Source: Candidatus Coatesiibacteriota bacterium
GTDB taxonomy: Bacteria > JAFGND01
DNA length: 29,139 nucleotides
Direction: 5' to 3'
Assembly: GCA_016927185.1 (NCBI GenBank)
Contig: JAFGND010000065.1
Location: forward strand, 1-29,139
The position numbers were made by a program, and so were the translations under genes. Numbering within the stretch: the stretch's first letter is position 1; the number at the start of each line of letters is the position of its first letter. This document shows, one piece after another, positions 15,100 to 23,317 of this stretch. The notes under the pieces are model-generated. The model had not been told where the DNA came from, searched no databases, and saw nothing but the letters and a program-made list of their open reading frames with translations.

Positions 15100-15828
15100 T
15101 TATTCTCCTAGTTTTTTCATTATTTCAATATAAGTCATACTTAAAGGAGATTTAGCTATTAGATCTTTGCAACTCAAATCCATATCCCTGATAATATTTT
15201 TAAGAGGAAAAGGTTCTTTCAGAAATAAATCATACATTGCAAGAAGTGTTTTCTCCCTTACTTTCCAATTACTGTCTTCCAGTAAATCACTGAATAATGG
15301 CAGAATTTGCTGAATTGGTTTTATTTTAGTGAGTGCTCCTGGAAGCTGCATTTTAACTTCGAAATGTCTCTCTTTTAATCTATCCTTTTTCCAGAATGAG
15401 TTCAAGAAAGGTTCCCAGAGATCTTCAAAGCCAAAATGTGACAGAAACTGTACTGCCTCGCGTCTTACTTCCCAGTAGTCACTAATAAAAGCAGATTTTG
15501 CAAGTTCTATTGCTTGCTGAGGAGGTTTCCGGATAGATCTGATTATTTTCAAAAATTGAGCTTTTTCCATTGATGCGAAAGAGGTTTTTGGAAGGTTTTC
15601 TGCATATTTGACTATTAATCTAGGATTTAGTTTTCTTTTCAAAACACGCAATATTGTCCATCTTACTTGCCAGTATTCATTTATGATAAGTTCTTCTATT
15701 ACATCCCAGTCTTCATAAGTAAATTCGTTGTTTTTTTCTGCCTTGTTAAAGTAGCTTTTTGCTTTCTTCAGATCATCCTTACCTTTTCTGGATAGATACA
15801 TTTTTATGGAATTGAATAAAACAGACAA
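15100..15828 (-). CDS. HEAT-repeat protein between murG and mraY
   Basis: I do not recognise a named family. The 242-residue, all-helical soluble protein has three similar units: NEYWQVRWTILRVL (about 50-63), SDYWEVRREAVQFL (about 115-128) and DSNWKVREKTLLAM (about 187-200). The W.VR...L..L core is that of HEAT/PBS-lyase repeats, which usually form protein-binding surfaces. No signal peptide is present, so it is cytoplasmic. The start is TTG at 15828, supported by GAGAGG seven bases upstream; an ATG at 15801 lacks a ribosome-binding site. It sits two bases from both neighbours inside a cell-wall operon, suggesting a scaffold or regulator of lipid I/II synthesis, which is inference. Confidence 0.75.
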   Translation of the reverse strand: MSVLFNSIKMYLSRKGKDDLKKAKSYFNKAEKNNEFTYEDWDVIEELIINEYWQVRWTILRVLKRKLNPRLIVKYAENLPKTSFASMEKAQFLKIIRSIRKPPQQAIELAKSAFISDYWEVRREAVQFLSHFGFEDLWEPFLNSFWKKDRLKERHFEVKMQLPGALTKIKPIQQILPLFSDLLEDSNWKVREKTLLAMYDLFLKEPFPLKNIIRDMDLSCKDLIAKSPLSMTYIEIMKKLGE

Positions 15829-15830
15829 AA

Positions 15831-16961
15831 CTAACCTCTCACTGTTTGTACAGATTCCCTTGAAATAATTGTTACTGCCTTTTCCTTAAGTTGCAGTTTT
15901 AGCAGTCCAAGTTTCATATTTTGAATTATTTCATCATTCGAAATTATATTCCTTAATGAATAAGATAATTGTTGATAATCAAGATCCTTCTCCTTTATGA
16001 CCATGCAACCATTAACTGATTTAAGCAATTCAGCATTCTTTGACTGATGATTATGTTTTGCGCCTTCCCATGGGATCAGGATAGAAGGTTTGCAAAGACT
16101 TACTAATTCAGCAATAGTGGAACCTCCAGCTCTTGAAATAATCAAGTCAGATAGAGCATATAAATGATTCATCTCTTTTACATAAGGAACAAGATGCAAC
16201 CTTATGTTCTTTGGCAACTCCTGTTTTTTTATCTCGTTAAAATATCTTTCTCCAGTAATCTGTATGAATTGGAGTTTTTCTACCATACTTTCATCTTCAT
16301 CAAAAATTAAAAGCATTTTCAATAGAGTTTTGTTTAACACAAGAGAACCAAGAGAACCTCCCAGAATAACCACTGTTTTCTTGGATGGTGACAAATGCCA
16401 TCTTTTTATAAAATACTCTTTTATCCCCTCGATAAGGCTTTCCCTGAAGATAAAACCGACATGAATTGGAGAAGCATGCTTGAAGATCTTTCCTTCGGGA
16501 TTTTCAAAACAGGTAAATAGTCTTGAACTCCATCTTGAAAATATGCGGTTTGTTTGACCAAAAAGCGAATCCAGTTCTATAAGGCAAAATGGTATACCTA
16601 AAGTCTTTGCAGCTAATATAATCGGTGCAGAAATATAACTTCCAAAGCTTATCACAAGCTCAACTTTTTTATTTTTCAGGAATTTTCTAGCTCTTAGAAC
16701 ATCTATACCAGAAAACCATTTTATCCAGTTTTTTACAAGTTTCTGGGGATGCTTCCAATCGCTGGATAATGCATCTACTGGAAGTCCCTTATAGTAGTAA
16801 CCCATGGAAGGGATTATCTTGCTATCCAGCCTATTCATTGTTCCCATGAAATATAGTTTTACGGCATCTCCATAGAATGATGAAAACTCTTCTGCTAATG
16901 CAATAGAGGGATAAATATGTCCTCCTGTCCCTCCACTAACTAAAACAATTTTGGTAGGCAT
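15831..16961 (-). CDS. murG: UDP-GlcNAc transferase MurG
   Basis: Peripheral membrane GT28 glycosyltransferase that adds GlcNAc to lipid I to give lipid II. The N-terminal Gly-rich loop SGGTGGHIYPSIALAEEF (9-26) is canonical. The C-terminal UDP-GlcNAc site shows VVILGGSLGSLVLNKTL near 195 and ISRAGGSTIAELVSLCKPSILIPW near 272, with the family's H..N in AKHNHQSKNAELL. At 376 residues it is full length. Its ATG shares one base with the stop of the upstream outer-membrane-protein gene (TGATG). The presence of murG and mraY without mraY-murD-ftsW neighbours shows a rearranged dcw cluster. Confidence 0.95.
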   Translation of the reverse strand: MPTKIVLVSGGTGGHIYPSIALAEEFSSFYGDAVKLYFMGTMNRLDSKIIPSMGYYYKGLPVDALSSDWKHPQKLVKNWIKWFSGIDVLRARKFLKNKKVELVISFGSYISAPIILAAKTLGIPFCLIELDSLFGQTNRIFSRWSSRLFTCFENPEGKIFKHASPIHVGFIFRESLIEGIKEYFIKRWHLSPSKKTVVILGGSLGSLVLNKTLLKMLLIFDEDESMVEKLQFIQITGERYFNEIKKQELPKNIRLHLVPYVKEMNHLYALSDLIISRAGGSTIAELVSLCKPSILIPWEGAKHNHQSKNAELLKSVNGCMVIKEKDLDYQQLSYSLRNIISNDEIIQNMKLGLLKLQLKEKAVTIISRESVQTVRG

Positions 16962-17644
16962 CAGAAATTAATCTGTGGTCCTATCTGCATCAATACTCCA
17001 GACAAATCTATTTCTGGATCTTCCATATTTTTCGGAATACCAGCTCCTTTTTTTATCAATCCAGGTGGGATTTTTGCATACAAGTAATTGCATCTTAATG
17101 ATATTGCAAAGGCTGGTTTATATCTATATTCCAGACCTAATCCAAATACGCCGATAGGTGAATAAGCTCTCCACTCATAGATTTTTCTAATCCCGTTTTC
17201 TCTATACCCACTGTCTTCAATATAATCTGCAAATACTATTCCAGAGCCAATTTTAAAAGAGGAGAAATATTTATTTGAAAGTTTAATTTTCCTCTCTATA
17301 AATATTTGTGTAATATCAGAATCTATTTCTATTTTAGTTGAGAATTGCTCATCCTTGGCAAAACCTGATACTGCAAAATCAGCACTACCTATTTCTACTC
17401 CTGCTTGCCATTTATGATCATGAACATATCTGAAACTACCTGTAATCATTATTTTACCAGAGAAATTGTCAAAATCTCCTTCTGATTGCCATTTGTTATC
17501 AATGCTTGTCAGAAATGGATAATAGTAACTTAAAAAAGCGGTAGCTCCAAATGGCAATTTTGGCCAATCGCTCTCTTCTTCCTTTATATCATTTGCAAGG
17601 ATAAAAGATGAGTAAAGGACTATCAAAAACATTGTTTTTTTCAT
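16961..17644 (-). CDS. Putative outer-membrane beta-barrel protein
   Basis: No specific family recognised. From the ATG at 17644 there is a clear signal peptide: MKK, then a hydrophobic core TMFLIVLYSSFILA and likely cleavage before NDIKEEE. The mature part of about 210 residues alternates short polar and aromatic-rich strands, for example ITGSFRYVHDHKWQAGVEIG and FGLGLEYRYKPAFAISLRC. It ends in Phe after QIGPQIN, the usual C-terminal signature of outer-membrane barrels. AAGGAG lies four bases before this ATG; an upstream in-frame start at 17659 would spoil the signal peptide. It sits in the lptF-murG operon directly after a glycosyltransferase gene. Confidence 0.7.
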   Translation of the reverse strand: MKKTMFLIVLYSSFILANDIKEEESDWPKLPFGATAFLSYYYPFLTSIDNKWQSEGDFDNFSGKIMITGSFRYVHDHKWQAGVEIGSADFAVSGFAKDEQFSTKIEIDSDITQIFIERKIKLSNKYFSSFKIGSGIVFADYIEDSGYRENGIRKIYEWRAYSPIGVFGLGLEYRYKPAFAISLRCNYLYAKIPPGLIKKGAGIPKNMEDPEIDLSGVLMQIGPQINF

Positions 17645-17652
17645 ATTACTCC

Positions 17653-18864
17653 TTAACAAATCCAGCTATAATTCTCGCTGATAATCTTCTTCCATGTATA
17701 ATTTTCCTTAACAAACTCCCTTGCGTTATTACCTATCTGGTTTCCCAGTTTTTCATTTTCAGATAACTTGATAATAAGCTCAGACAATTCTTCAGGACTA
17801 TTTTTTTCAAGTACAAATCCTGTTTCCCCATTTTTCACAATCTCTGGCAGTATTCCATTATTAGAAACAACTACTGGTAATCCTGATGCCATAGCTTCAA
17901 GAGTCACTAAACCAAACGGTTCTTCCCATAATGGTACAAATACCAGCATACTGGAATTCCTGTAAATTAAAGGCAGTCTTTCATAAGGTACCCAATTAAG
18001 AGGTAGAAAGTTATCACCCGCATCTTTTTCATCGGTATATAAAACTTGCCAATTATTCTTTCTTGAATCTATAAGAGACATGGATTTCTTGAATAAAATG
18101 AAACCTTTCAGTGGATTATTCAACCTTGATGATAAAAAAATCCTGTAGGGATTTGTATGCCGCCTGGATAATGGATAGAATTTTTCAATGTTAACCCCAC
18201 CAGGAACTACATGAACATTCTTATTGTATCTATCAAAAATATTCTTGAACTTATTGTTATATACTATAACACCCTTGACTTTTGACAATGCCTTTATTGC
18301 CCGTCTGTGAGTATTAAACCATCTCCATGAACCTGTTATCATGAATTCATGGAAAAAAATATCAGGATGTAATCTGTCTTTAAGCAAATTCATTGTATAT
18401 CTTGGCAGGCAACACATCAAGCATTTCCATGGATTATCCAGATAATTTAAACTGCAAATAGTTCCATTTCTCCATCTTTTTATATTGTTTGGACAAAGAA
18501 GTTCATGTCCAAAAAACCTCACTATGGTAGGGTATTTTTCGGCAAAAGTCTCTATCAATGGAACTTTGAAAAAATACCCATCCCCAATGAATATTAAATC
18601 AGGCTTGTAATCTTCAACTTTCAAAAGTAAGTTTTTCATATATCTTGAAGGAATCAGCTCTCTTAATCGCACATTTATTGTTTCAACTTGAAAGGGTAGG
18701 GGACTCTCAATCCTGCCTCTTGGATAACTATAATTAAAACAAGGAACGAAAAGTTTTATTTGATTATCAAGTTTGCCTAGTTCCTCAAGAGTATGTTTGA
18801 AATCAACCCATGATCCACCCATTGGTGGCCAGGTGAACATCATATCAATCGCTGCTATTTTCAT
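17653..18864 (-). CDS. Family 4 glycosyltransferase with Cys-rich insert
   Basis: GT-B glycosyltransferase, probably for LPS or another surface glycan. The C-terminal half has the GT4 retaining signature EEPFGLVTLEAMASGLPVVVS with the E-x7-E pair and NGETGFVLEKNSPEELSE. The N-terminal domain starts IAAIDMMFTWPPMGGSWVDF. An insert near residues 120-155 carries five Cys (CPNNIK, TICSL, KCLMCC), spaced as in some glycosyltransferases with a possible metal site. I start at the ATG at 18864, where GAGAA lies upstream; the TTG at 18879 adds five residues. It overlaps the lptF 3' end and precedes the outer-membrane-protein gene. Donor and acceptor unknown. Confidence 0.85.
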   Translation of the reverse strand: MKIAAIDMMFTWPPMGGSWVDFKHTLEELGKLDNQIKLFVPCFNYSYPRGRIESPLPFQVETINVRLRELIPSRYMKNLLLKVEDYKPDLIFIGDGYFFKVPLIETFAEKYPTIVRFFGHELLCPNNIKRWRNGTICSLNYLDNPWKCLMCCLPRYTMNLLKDRLHPDIFFHEFMITGSWRWFNTHRRAIKALSKVKGVIVYNNKFKNIFDRYNKNVHVVPGGVNIEKFYPLSRRHTNPYRIFLSSRLNNPLKGFILFKKSMSLIDSRKNNWQVLYTDEKDAGDNFLPLNWVPYERLPLIYRNSSMLVFVPLWEEPFGLVTLEAMASGLPVVVSNNGILPEIVKNGETGFVLEKNSPEELSELIIKLSENEKLGNQIGNNAREFVKENYTWKKIISENYSWIC

Positions 18865-20398
18865 TTTTTGAATTCTCAATTTCTAATACGTCAAGTGATT
18901 GAATCTCATCTTCTGTGGCAAGAATCAAGGTTTTTTCTTCAGGTTCTCTGGTTATTCTCTTGAATGGATTTAATCTATTTCTCAGATTATCCCAATCTAT
19001 CATGGCAGTTTCTCTTACGCTTCTTATTGTAAGATATAAACCTAATGGACCCAAAATCCCATTAGCTAACCACATTGAAACTAACGGTGTAAGAATTAGC
19101 CTGTCAGCAAGTTTTTCTCCAGTCATTATAAATATCCAGTAAACAACAAAAAATCCCATTGAAATACCTATACCAATACCTATTCCACCACCTCTACTCA
19201 TCATACCAAGTGGTATGCCAAGTAAAACAAACACAAAACAAGCGAAAGGCATTGAGTATTTTTTATGGACTTCTACCATATATTTTGCTATTTCCTTCTC
19301 TAGCCTTTTAATTTCATCTATGTGTGTGTTCAGTCTGGAACTGAACTGAGAATCATTTGAAAATGCTTCTGAATACCTCTGTTTTCTCAATCTCTCCTGA
19401 TTGATTTTTGATTGCTGAGAAGAAGGATTAAGCCCTAATGCATTATAATTTATTTCTAACAGGGGATATGGCAATAATATCGCTTCAGTAGTATCCTCTT
19501 CAATAACTGCTTTTTCATCCATATTTAACAGGTATCTGATCCTGTTTTCTACTTCAAGTGAAATATCCTCTTTTTGTCCTGCTATTTCCTGGTTCCATCC
19601 ATAAATCAACATCAGCATATCTTGCGCACTCATTTCCCTATCACCACGCTGTGTCCTTGAGGTGCGTCTTAATGAAGCATTGCTTTTAATGTTGATTACA
19701 TTTTCCTTGAAAACAATTCTTTTATATCCTTTTGGATCATTATTATCAATTTCATGTACCTCTCCATCATAAAGCACTATTTTGAGTCTTTGTCCATTAT
19801 CAAGATAGTTCATTTCTGCTTTTTCAGCAACAATTGTAGTAGGAGGCCCATTTTGATTAGGTTCATAGATGATCACACCATACGCAACTGGTTTTTTTTC
19901 ATCTTTCTTGCGAACAAGTATCTCATAATCGCTTTCAAATTTCGTAAAAATACCTTCCTTAATATCAAGCATTGGACTTTTTTGATTTATATCCATCAGC
20001 AGATTCTTCAATCTATGATTAGTATTGGGGAGAATCTGGTTATTGAAATAAATCATTCCTATAAATACAATAAGAGAGAATATTGATGGAGCAATTATTA
20101 GTCTATAAAGACTTACACCGGATGATTTAAAGGAAATTATTTCATTATCTCCGCTTAATCTACCAAATGAAACAACCATAGCCACCAAAACACTCATTGG
20201 TATAGTTACTGCAAACATGAAAGGCAGACTCAAACCAACCACTTCTAGCACTATCCATACATCCAGTCCCTTTGAGATTATCATATCCATCATTCTTAAA
20301 AGCCTGTTCAGAAGCAGGATCATCGTTAGAAGTAATAATGCATATAAAAAAGGACCTATGATTTCCTTGAAAATGTATCTATCTATAATCTTTATCAT
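18845..20398 (-). CDS. LptF/LptG-family LPS export permease
   Basis: Inner-membrane subunit of the Lpt ABC transporter that pulls LPS from the membrane into the periplasmic bridge. The N-terminus begins IIDRYIFKEIIGPFLYALLLL, typical of YjgP/YjgQ, with three helices in the first 120 residues. A periplasmic beta-jellyroll region follows (about 125-250), and three helices come near the C-terminus (about 393-480) with HKKYSMPFACFVFVLLGIPLG. At 517 residues it is longer than E. coli LptF (366): the extra length is a Gln/Glu/Arg-rich, probably coiled insert near 300-390 and a charged cytoplasmic tail. It leads the cell-envelope operon. No Shine-Dalgarno is visible, and TTGACC lies 33 bases upstream. 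LptF cannot be told from LptG. Confidence 0.9.
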   Translation of the reverse strand: MIKIIDRYIFKEIIGPFLYALLLLTMILLLNRLLRMMDMIISKGLDVWIVLEVVGLSLPFMFAVTIPMSVLVAMVVSFGRLSGDNEIISFKSSGVSLYRLIIAPSIFSLIVFIGMIYFNNQILPNTNHRLKNLLMDINQKSPMLDIKEGIFTKFESDYEILVRKKDEKKPVAYGVIIYEPNQNGPPTTIVAEKAEMNYLDNGQRLKIVLYDGEVHEIDNNDPKGYKRIVFKENVINIKSNASLRRTSRTQRGDREMSAQDMLMLIYGWNQEIAGQKEDISLEVENRIRYLLNMDEKAVIEEDTTEAILLPYPLLEINYNALGLNPSSQQSKINQERLRKQRYSEAFSNDSQFSSRLNTHIDEIKRLEKEIAKYMVEVHKKYSMPFACFVFVLLGIPLGMMSRGGGIGIGIGISMGFFVVYWIFIMTGEKLADRLILTPLVSMWLANGILGPLGLYLTIRSVRETAMIDWDNLRNRLNPFKRITREPEEKTLILATEDEIQSLDVLEIENSKNENSSD

Positions 20399-20466
20399 GA
20401 TTTATGCGAATAGCTTTATTATAAAAGAATCGGTCAAGTATTTTGATAAAAAACATATACTGTCAA

Positions 20467-20976
20467 CTAATAGTCTTCCTGTGTTGGTGTTGCACCAATT
20501 TGTACATTAGCAAATTTGGGAATTTTTATAACAAGTAACTTGTCATATTCTTCAAAATCATTAACTTCCTCAAGTTTTTCTTCTGGTAATTGATCTTCCC
20601 TATCTAAGTCTGTTCTTTTTCTATATCTGACAATCAAGACTCTGCTTTTTTGTGATTTTGGCTTCCAGACGGTTATTTCATCTCCAACGCCTTCTTTAAT
20701 GAATATTGCACCGAGTATTGCCCCTTCAGGAAGTTCCCATGGACCTTCCCTCATGTCCCAGCCTTGCCCCTCATATGTACCGATTACATATCTTTTTTCA
20801 GTATTTCTATCTACAACTAATGTCAGTCTGGTAAGATTTTTACCTTTCATATTCTGGTGAGGAATTTTTTCGAATTCCCAGTATATCTCTACTTTTGGTA
20901 GTTTTCTTGGATCCATCCAAGCTGGTGGAGTATCAGAGAGAAAGTGAAAGAAGAAAAACATCAATAAAATATTCAC
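20467..20976 (-). CDS. Exported protein of unknown function
   Basis: I do not recognise a family. The 169-residue protein starts at GTG (overlapping the rluD stop in GTGA) with a hydrophobic stretch NILLMFFFFHFL that could be a signal peptide or anchor. It continues into a compact beta-rich domain with RLTLVVDRNTEKRYVIGTYE, EGAILGAIFIKEG and SRVLIVRYRKR. The tail is acidic and then ends ANVQIGATPTQEDY. It is the last gene of the yggT-lspA-rluD operon, just upstream of lptF in the same direction. A periplasmic or envelope role is inferred only from the N-terminus and neighbours. Confidence 0.65.
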   Translation of the reverse strand: MNILLMFFFFHFLSDTPPAWMDPRKLPKVEIYWEFEKIPHQNMKGKNLTRLTLVVDRNTEKRYVIGTYEGQGWDMREGPWELPEGAILGAIFIKEGVGDEITVWKPKSQKSRVLIVRYRKRTDLDREDQLPEEKLEEVNDFEEYDKLLVIKIPKFANVQIGATPTQEDY

Positions 20977-21962
20977 TTATTGATGCTTTCTTTTATAATG
21001 AATGATTTTACAGAATGCAATATTTCTGTAAAATCATCTGAGAGAGGTGCCCTGAATATCATTTTGTTATTATTTCTTGGATGAAAAAACTGCAAGTAAC
21101 TTGAATGCAGCAATTGCCTGTTTACTTTCTTTTTTATTATCAATGCTGCTGATTTATTAGCATTTATCTGCTTGATTTTTCTATCGTCATTACCATACAA
21201 GTTATCTCCCACAATCGGGAATCCTGCATCAGATAATTGAATCCTTAACTGGTGAGTTCTTCCTGTCAAGGGAAAAGCTTCCAGCAAACAGAAACCAGGA
21301 TAATATTTCAAGACTTTGAAATTTGTTTTTGAATATCTTCCTCCTTCTCTTACTATTCTTTGTTTTTCATGATTTTTATTACTTCTTTCTATCATATTCT
21401 CTATAATAAATTCGCTTTTTGGTGGATAGCCCCAGACTAGAGCAAGATATCTTTTCAGGACGTTATGTTCTTTGAAATCCTTCATAAGAGATCTATGGGT
21501 GTCATCATTTTTAGCTATAACCATACAACCAGATGTATTCTTATCGAGTCTATGCACAATTCCTAATCTATGCTCTCCACCAATGCTTGAGAGGCTTCTT
21601 GTATGATGTAATAATCCATGCACCATAGTATTGTCAAGATTGCCAGCTCCTGGATGAACTACCATAAAAGGTGGTTTGTTTATTATTATAAGATCATCGT
21701 CCTCATAAATGATATTCAACTTCATATCAACAGGGGTTATCTTCATAGGAGCAATTTCAGTAATCTCTATGGTAATAGTATCTTTTTTCTGAACACAATA
21801 ACTAGGCTTCACTTTCCTGTTATTAACCAGGATTTTTTCTTCTCTTAGTAAGTTTCTAAAATAAGTCCTTGATTTGTTAGGCATGATCTTGAAAAGAAAG
21901 ATATCTATTCTTACAGATTCAATTATAGAAGAAACAGAGAACTGGCTTCTGCCAGTTTCCAC
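20973..21962 (-). CDS. RluD/RluA-family pseudouridine synthase
   Basis: rRNA pseudouridine synthase of the RluA family, most like RluD (23S rRNA helix 69). An N-terminal S4 RNA-binding domain (about 15-70: VRIDIFLFKIMPNKSRTYFRNLL) is followed by the catalytic domain with IINKPPFMVVHPG (93-105), GIVHRLDKNTSG with catalytic Asp140, and the LTGRTHQLRIQL motif near 230. Length 329 is normal. The start is GTG at 21962, two bases after lspA, with no other in-frame start before the S4 domain. A perfect 7-bp hairpin covers codons 2-8. The lspA-rluD order is common in bacteria. The exact rRNA site is not provable from sequence. Confidence 0.92.
   Translation of the reverse strand: METGRSQFSVSSIIESVRIDIFLFKIMPNKSRTYFRNLLREEKILVNNRKVKPSYCVQKKDTITIEITEIAPMKITPVDMKLNIIYEDDDLIIINKPPFMVVHPGAGNLDNTMVHGLLHHTRSLSSIGGEHRLGIVHRLDKNTSGCMVIAKNDDTHRSLMKDFKEHNVLKRYLALVWGYPPKSEFIIENMIERSNKNHEKQRIVREGGRYSKTNFKVLKYYPGFCLLEAFPLTGRTHQLRIQLSDAGFPIVGDNLYGNDDRKIKQINANKSAALIIKKKVNRQLLHSSYLQFFHPRNNNKMIFRAPLSDDFTEILHSVKSFIIKESINK
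21940..21957 (-). other. Hairpin over the rluD translation start
   Basis: On the minus strand AACTGGC (21957-21951) pairs perfectly with GCCAGTT (21946-21940) around the tetraloop AGAA, beginning five bases inside the GTG-started coding sequence. No T-run follows, so it is not a terminator. It may dampen independent initiation and make rluD translation depend on ribosomes finishing lspA two bases upstream. Confidence 0.45.
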
Positions 21963-21964
21963 AT

Positions 21965-22459
21965 TTAACCTTCCTTAGAAATCAGTTCGTTCTCTTCTGT
22001 ATGTTCATCTTCTTTTTTTAGAAGAACTAAATATAAATAGAATGCAATTCCTATTGTAACAGCAATATCAGCAAAATTAAAAACTGGCCAGTTTATATTT
22101 TTATAACCTATTAATATGAAATCAGTTACTTTTCCATATAGTAACCTGTCTAATACATTCCCAACTGCACCTCCAGCTATTAATGCAATAGAAAACCTTT
22201 TCCAATTGCATTTTTTAGGGATATAAAGATAAAATATGAATACAAAAAGAACTGTCAGCACTGATGTTATTTTAAAAATCAAAGGATTTCCAAGAGTTAT
22301 TCCAAATGCAACTCCATCATTTTTTACATGATGAAGTCTCACTATCCTCCACAGGATATTAACTGGTGATGAATTTAATGCTATTCTTGATATAATCAAT
22401 GCCTTGCTTACTTGATCAACGATAAGTATTCCAAGAAAAATAACCAGATCTCTTATCAA
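21965..22459 (-). CDS. lspA: Lipoprotein signal peptidase, second copy
   Basis: Inner-membrane aspartic peptidase (signal peptidase II) cutting prolipoprotein signal peptides before the lipid-modified Cys. It has four hydrophobic segments, VDQVSKALI (14-22), NDGVAFGI (47-54), and both catalytic Asp: Asp104 in GNVLDR and Asp131 in FNFADIAVTIG. Length 164 is normal. It is a tandem paralogue of the upstream gene, with 91 of the first 140 residues identical and no gaps by my count. Its ATG overlaps the end of the first copy by four bases. The polar C-terminal tail (EDEHTEENELISKEG) differs from that copy. It looks active. Confidence 0.93.
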   Translation of the reverse strand: MIRDLVIFLGILIVDQVSKALIISRIALNSSPVNILWRIVRLHHVKNDGVAFGITLGNPLIFKITSVLTVLFVFIFYLYIPKKCNWKRFSIALIAGGAVGNVLDRLLYGKVTDFILIGYKNINWPVFNFADIAVTIGIAFYLYLVLLKKEDEHTEENELISKEG

Positions 22460-22965
22460 TCCTGCTCCTTTTTAAGTTCATAATTAGCAGGAGATTTATT
22501 TGGGATTAGGTTGTTTTCTTGCATCTTATAGAAAAAGTATAGGTAATAAGCTATTCCAGCTGTAATTGCTATGTCAGCAATATTCAATACTGGCCAATTT
22601 ACATTTTTATAACCTATTAATATGAAATCTGTAACTTTTCCATATGCTATTCTGTCGACAAGATTCCCGAATGCTCCTCCAGCAATCAGGGCGATAGCTA
22701 ACCTCTTGCTTTTATTAGCTGCTGGTGTTAGAAAGTAGAATATTATAACAATAAAAGCAGTAAGCACTGATATAATTCTGTAAATTAATGGATTGAATAA
22801 TGTTATGCCAAATGCAATTCCGTCATTTTCAACATGATGAAGCTTAATTATATGCCATAAAATATTCACTGAATGGGAATTTAGTGGAAGAAGTGATATT
22901 ATAATCTTTTTAGTTATTTGGTCAGTAAAGAGGATGCTCATAAAGATTAATAAATCACGAACCAA
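22456..22965 (-). CDS. lspA: Lipoprotein signal peptidase, first copy
   Basis: Signal peptidase II, as for its downstream neighbour. Catalytic residues are intact: Asp104 in GNLVDR and Asp131 in LNIADIAITAG, with TDQITKK (14-20) and NDGIAFGI (47-54). Length 169. The DNA of the two copies is nearly identical around the VTDFILIGYK codons (22591-22635 against 22089-22133), showing a recent duplication or gene conversion. The start overlaps the end of the zinc-finger gene by 11 bases. Which copy is the ancestral housekeeping enzyme cannot be decided here. Confidence 0.93.
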   Translation of the reverse strand: MVRDLLIFMSILFTDQITKKIIISLLPLNSHSVNILWHIIKLHHVENDGIAFGITLFNPLIYRIISVLTAFIVIIFYFLTPAANKSKRLAIALIAGGAFGNLVDRIAYGKVTDFILIGYKNVNWPVLNIADIAITAGIAYYLYFFYKMQENNLIPNKSPANYELKKEQD

Positions 22966-23317
22966 TATTCTTCTCCAAATCTTCTATGCAGTCAATGCAG
23001 TAAATAGCATAAGGTTTTATCTCAAGCCTCCTATGCGAAATATTTGTATTGCATCTTTCACAAATTCCGTAATCTCCATTGTCTATTTTTTTTAGAGCTT
23101 CCTCAATCCAATATAAAATATCAGTCTCATTACTTGCCAGAAGATATGAGTGCTCTCTCTCTGAAGTTCCCAGGGACTTATCAACAATATCATCTCCTGA
23201 AGAATCATCTGATTTTAAAGAGTCTTCTTGAACCCGTCTTACAACTTTCAGAAGTTTTTCTTTCTCTTTTAGTAACTTATTTTTATAATATTTAAGTTCT
23301 TTTTCATTCATAATCAT
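22955..23317 (-). CDS. DksA/TraR-type C4 zinc-finger protein
   Basis: Small regulator of the DksA/TraR superfamily, which binds in the RNA polymerase secondary channel. Residues 1-78 form a charged coiled coil (KELKYYKNKLLKEKEKLL onward). The C-terminal finger has Cys86, Cys89, Cys107 and Cys110 in YGICERCN and YCIDCIED. Length 120 is shorter than E. coli DksA (151) and nearer to Bacillus YteA-like or short family members. The ATG overlaps the upstream stop in ATGA. The dksA-like, lspA, rluD order recurs in many bacteria. Whether it responds to ppGpp like DksA cannot be seen. Confidence 0.87.
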   Translation of the reverse strand: MIMNEKELKYYKNKLLKEKEKLLKVVRRVQEDSLKSDDSSGDDIVDKSLGTSEREHSYLLASNETDILYWIEEALKKIDNGDYGICERCNTNISHRRLEIKPYAIYCIDCIEDLEKNIGS

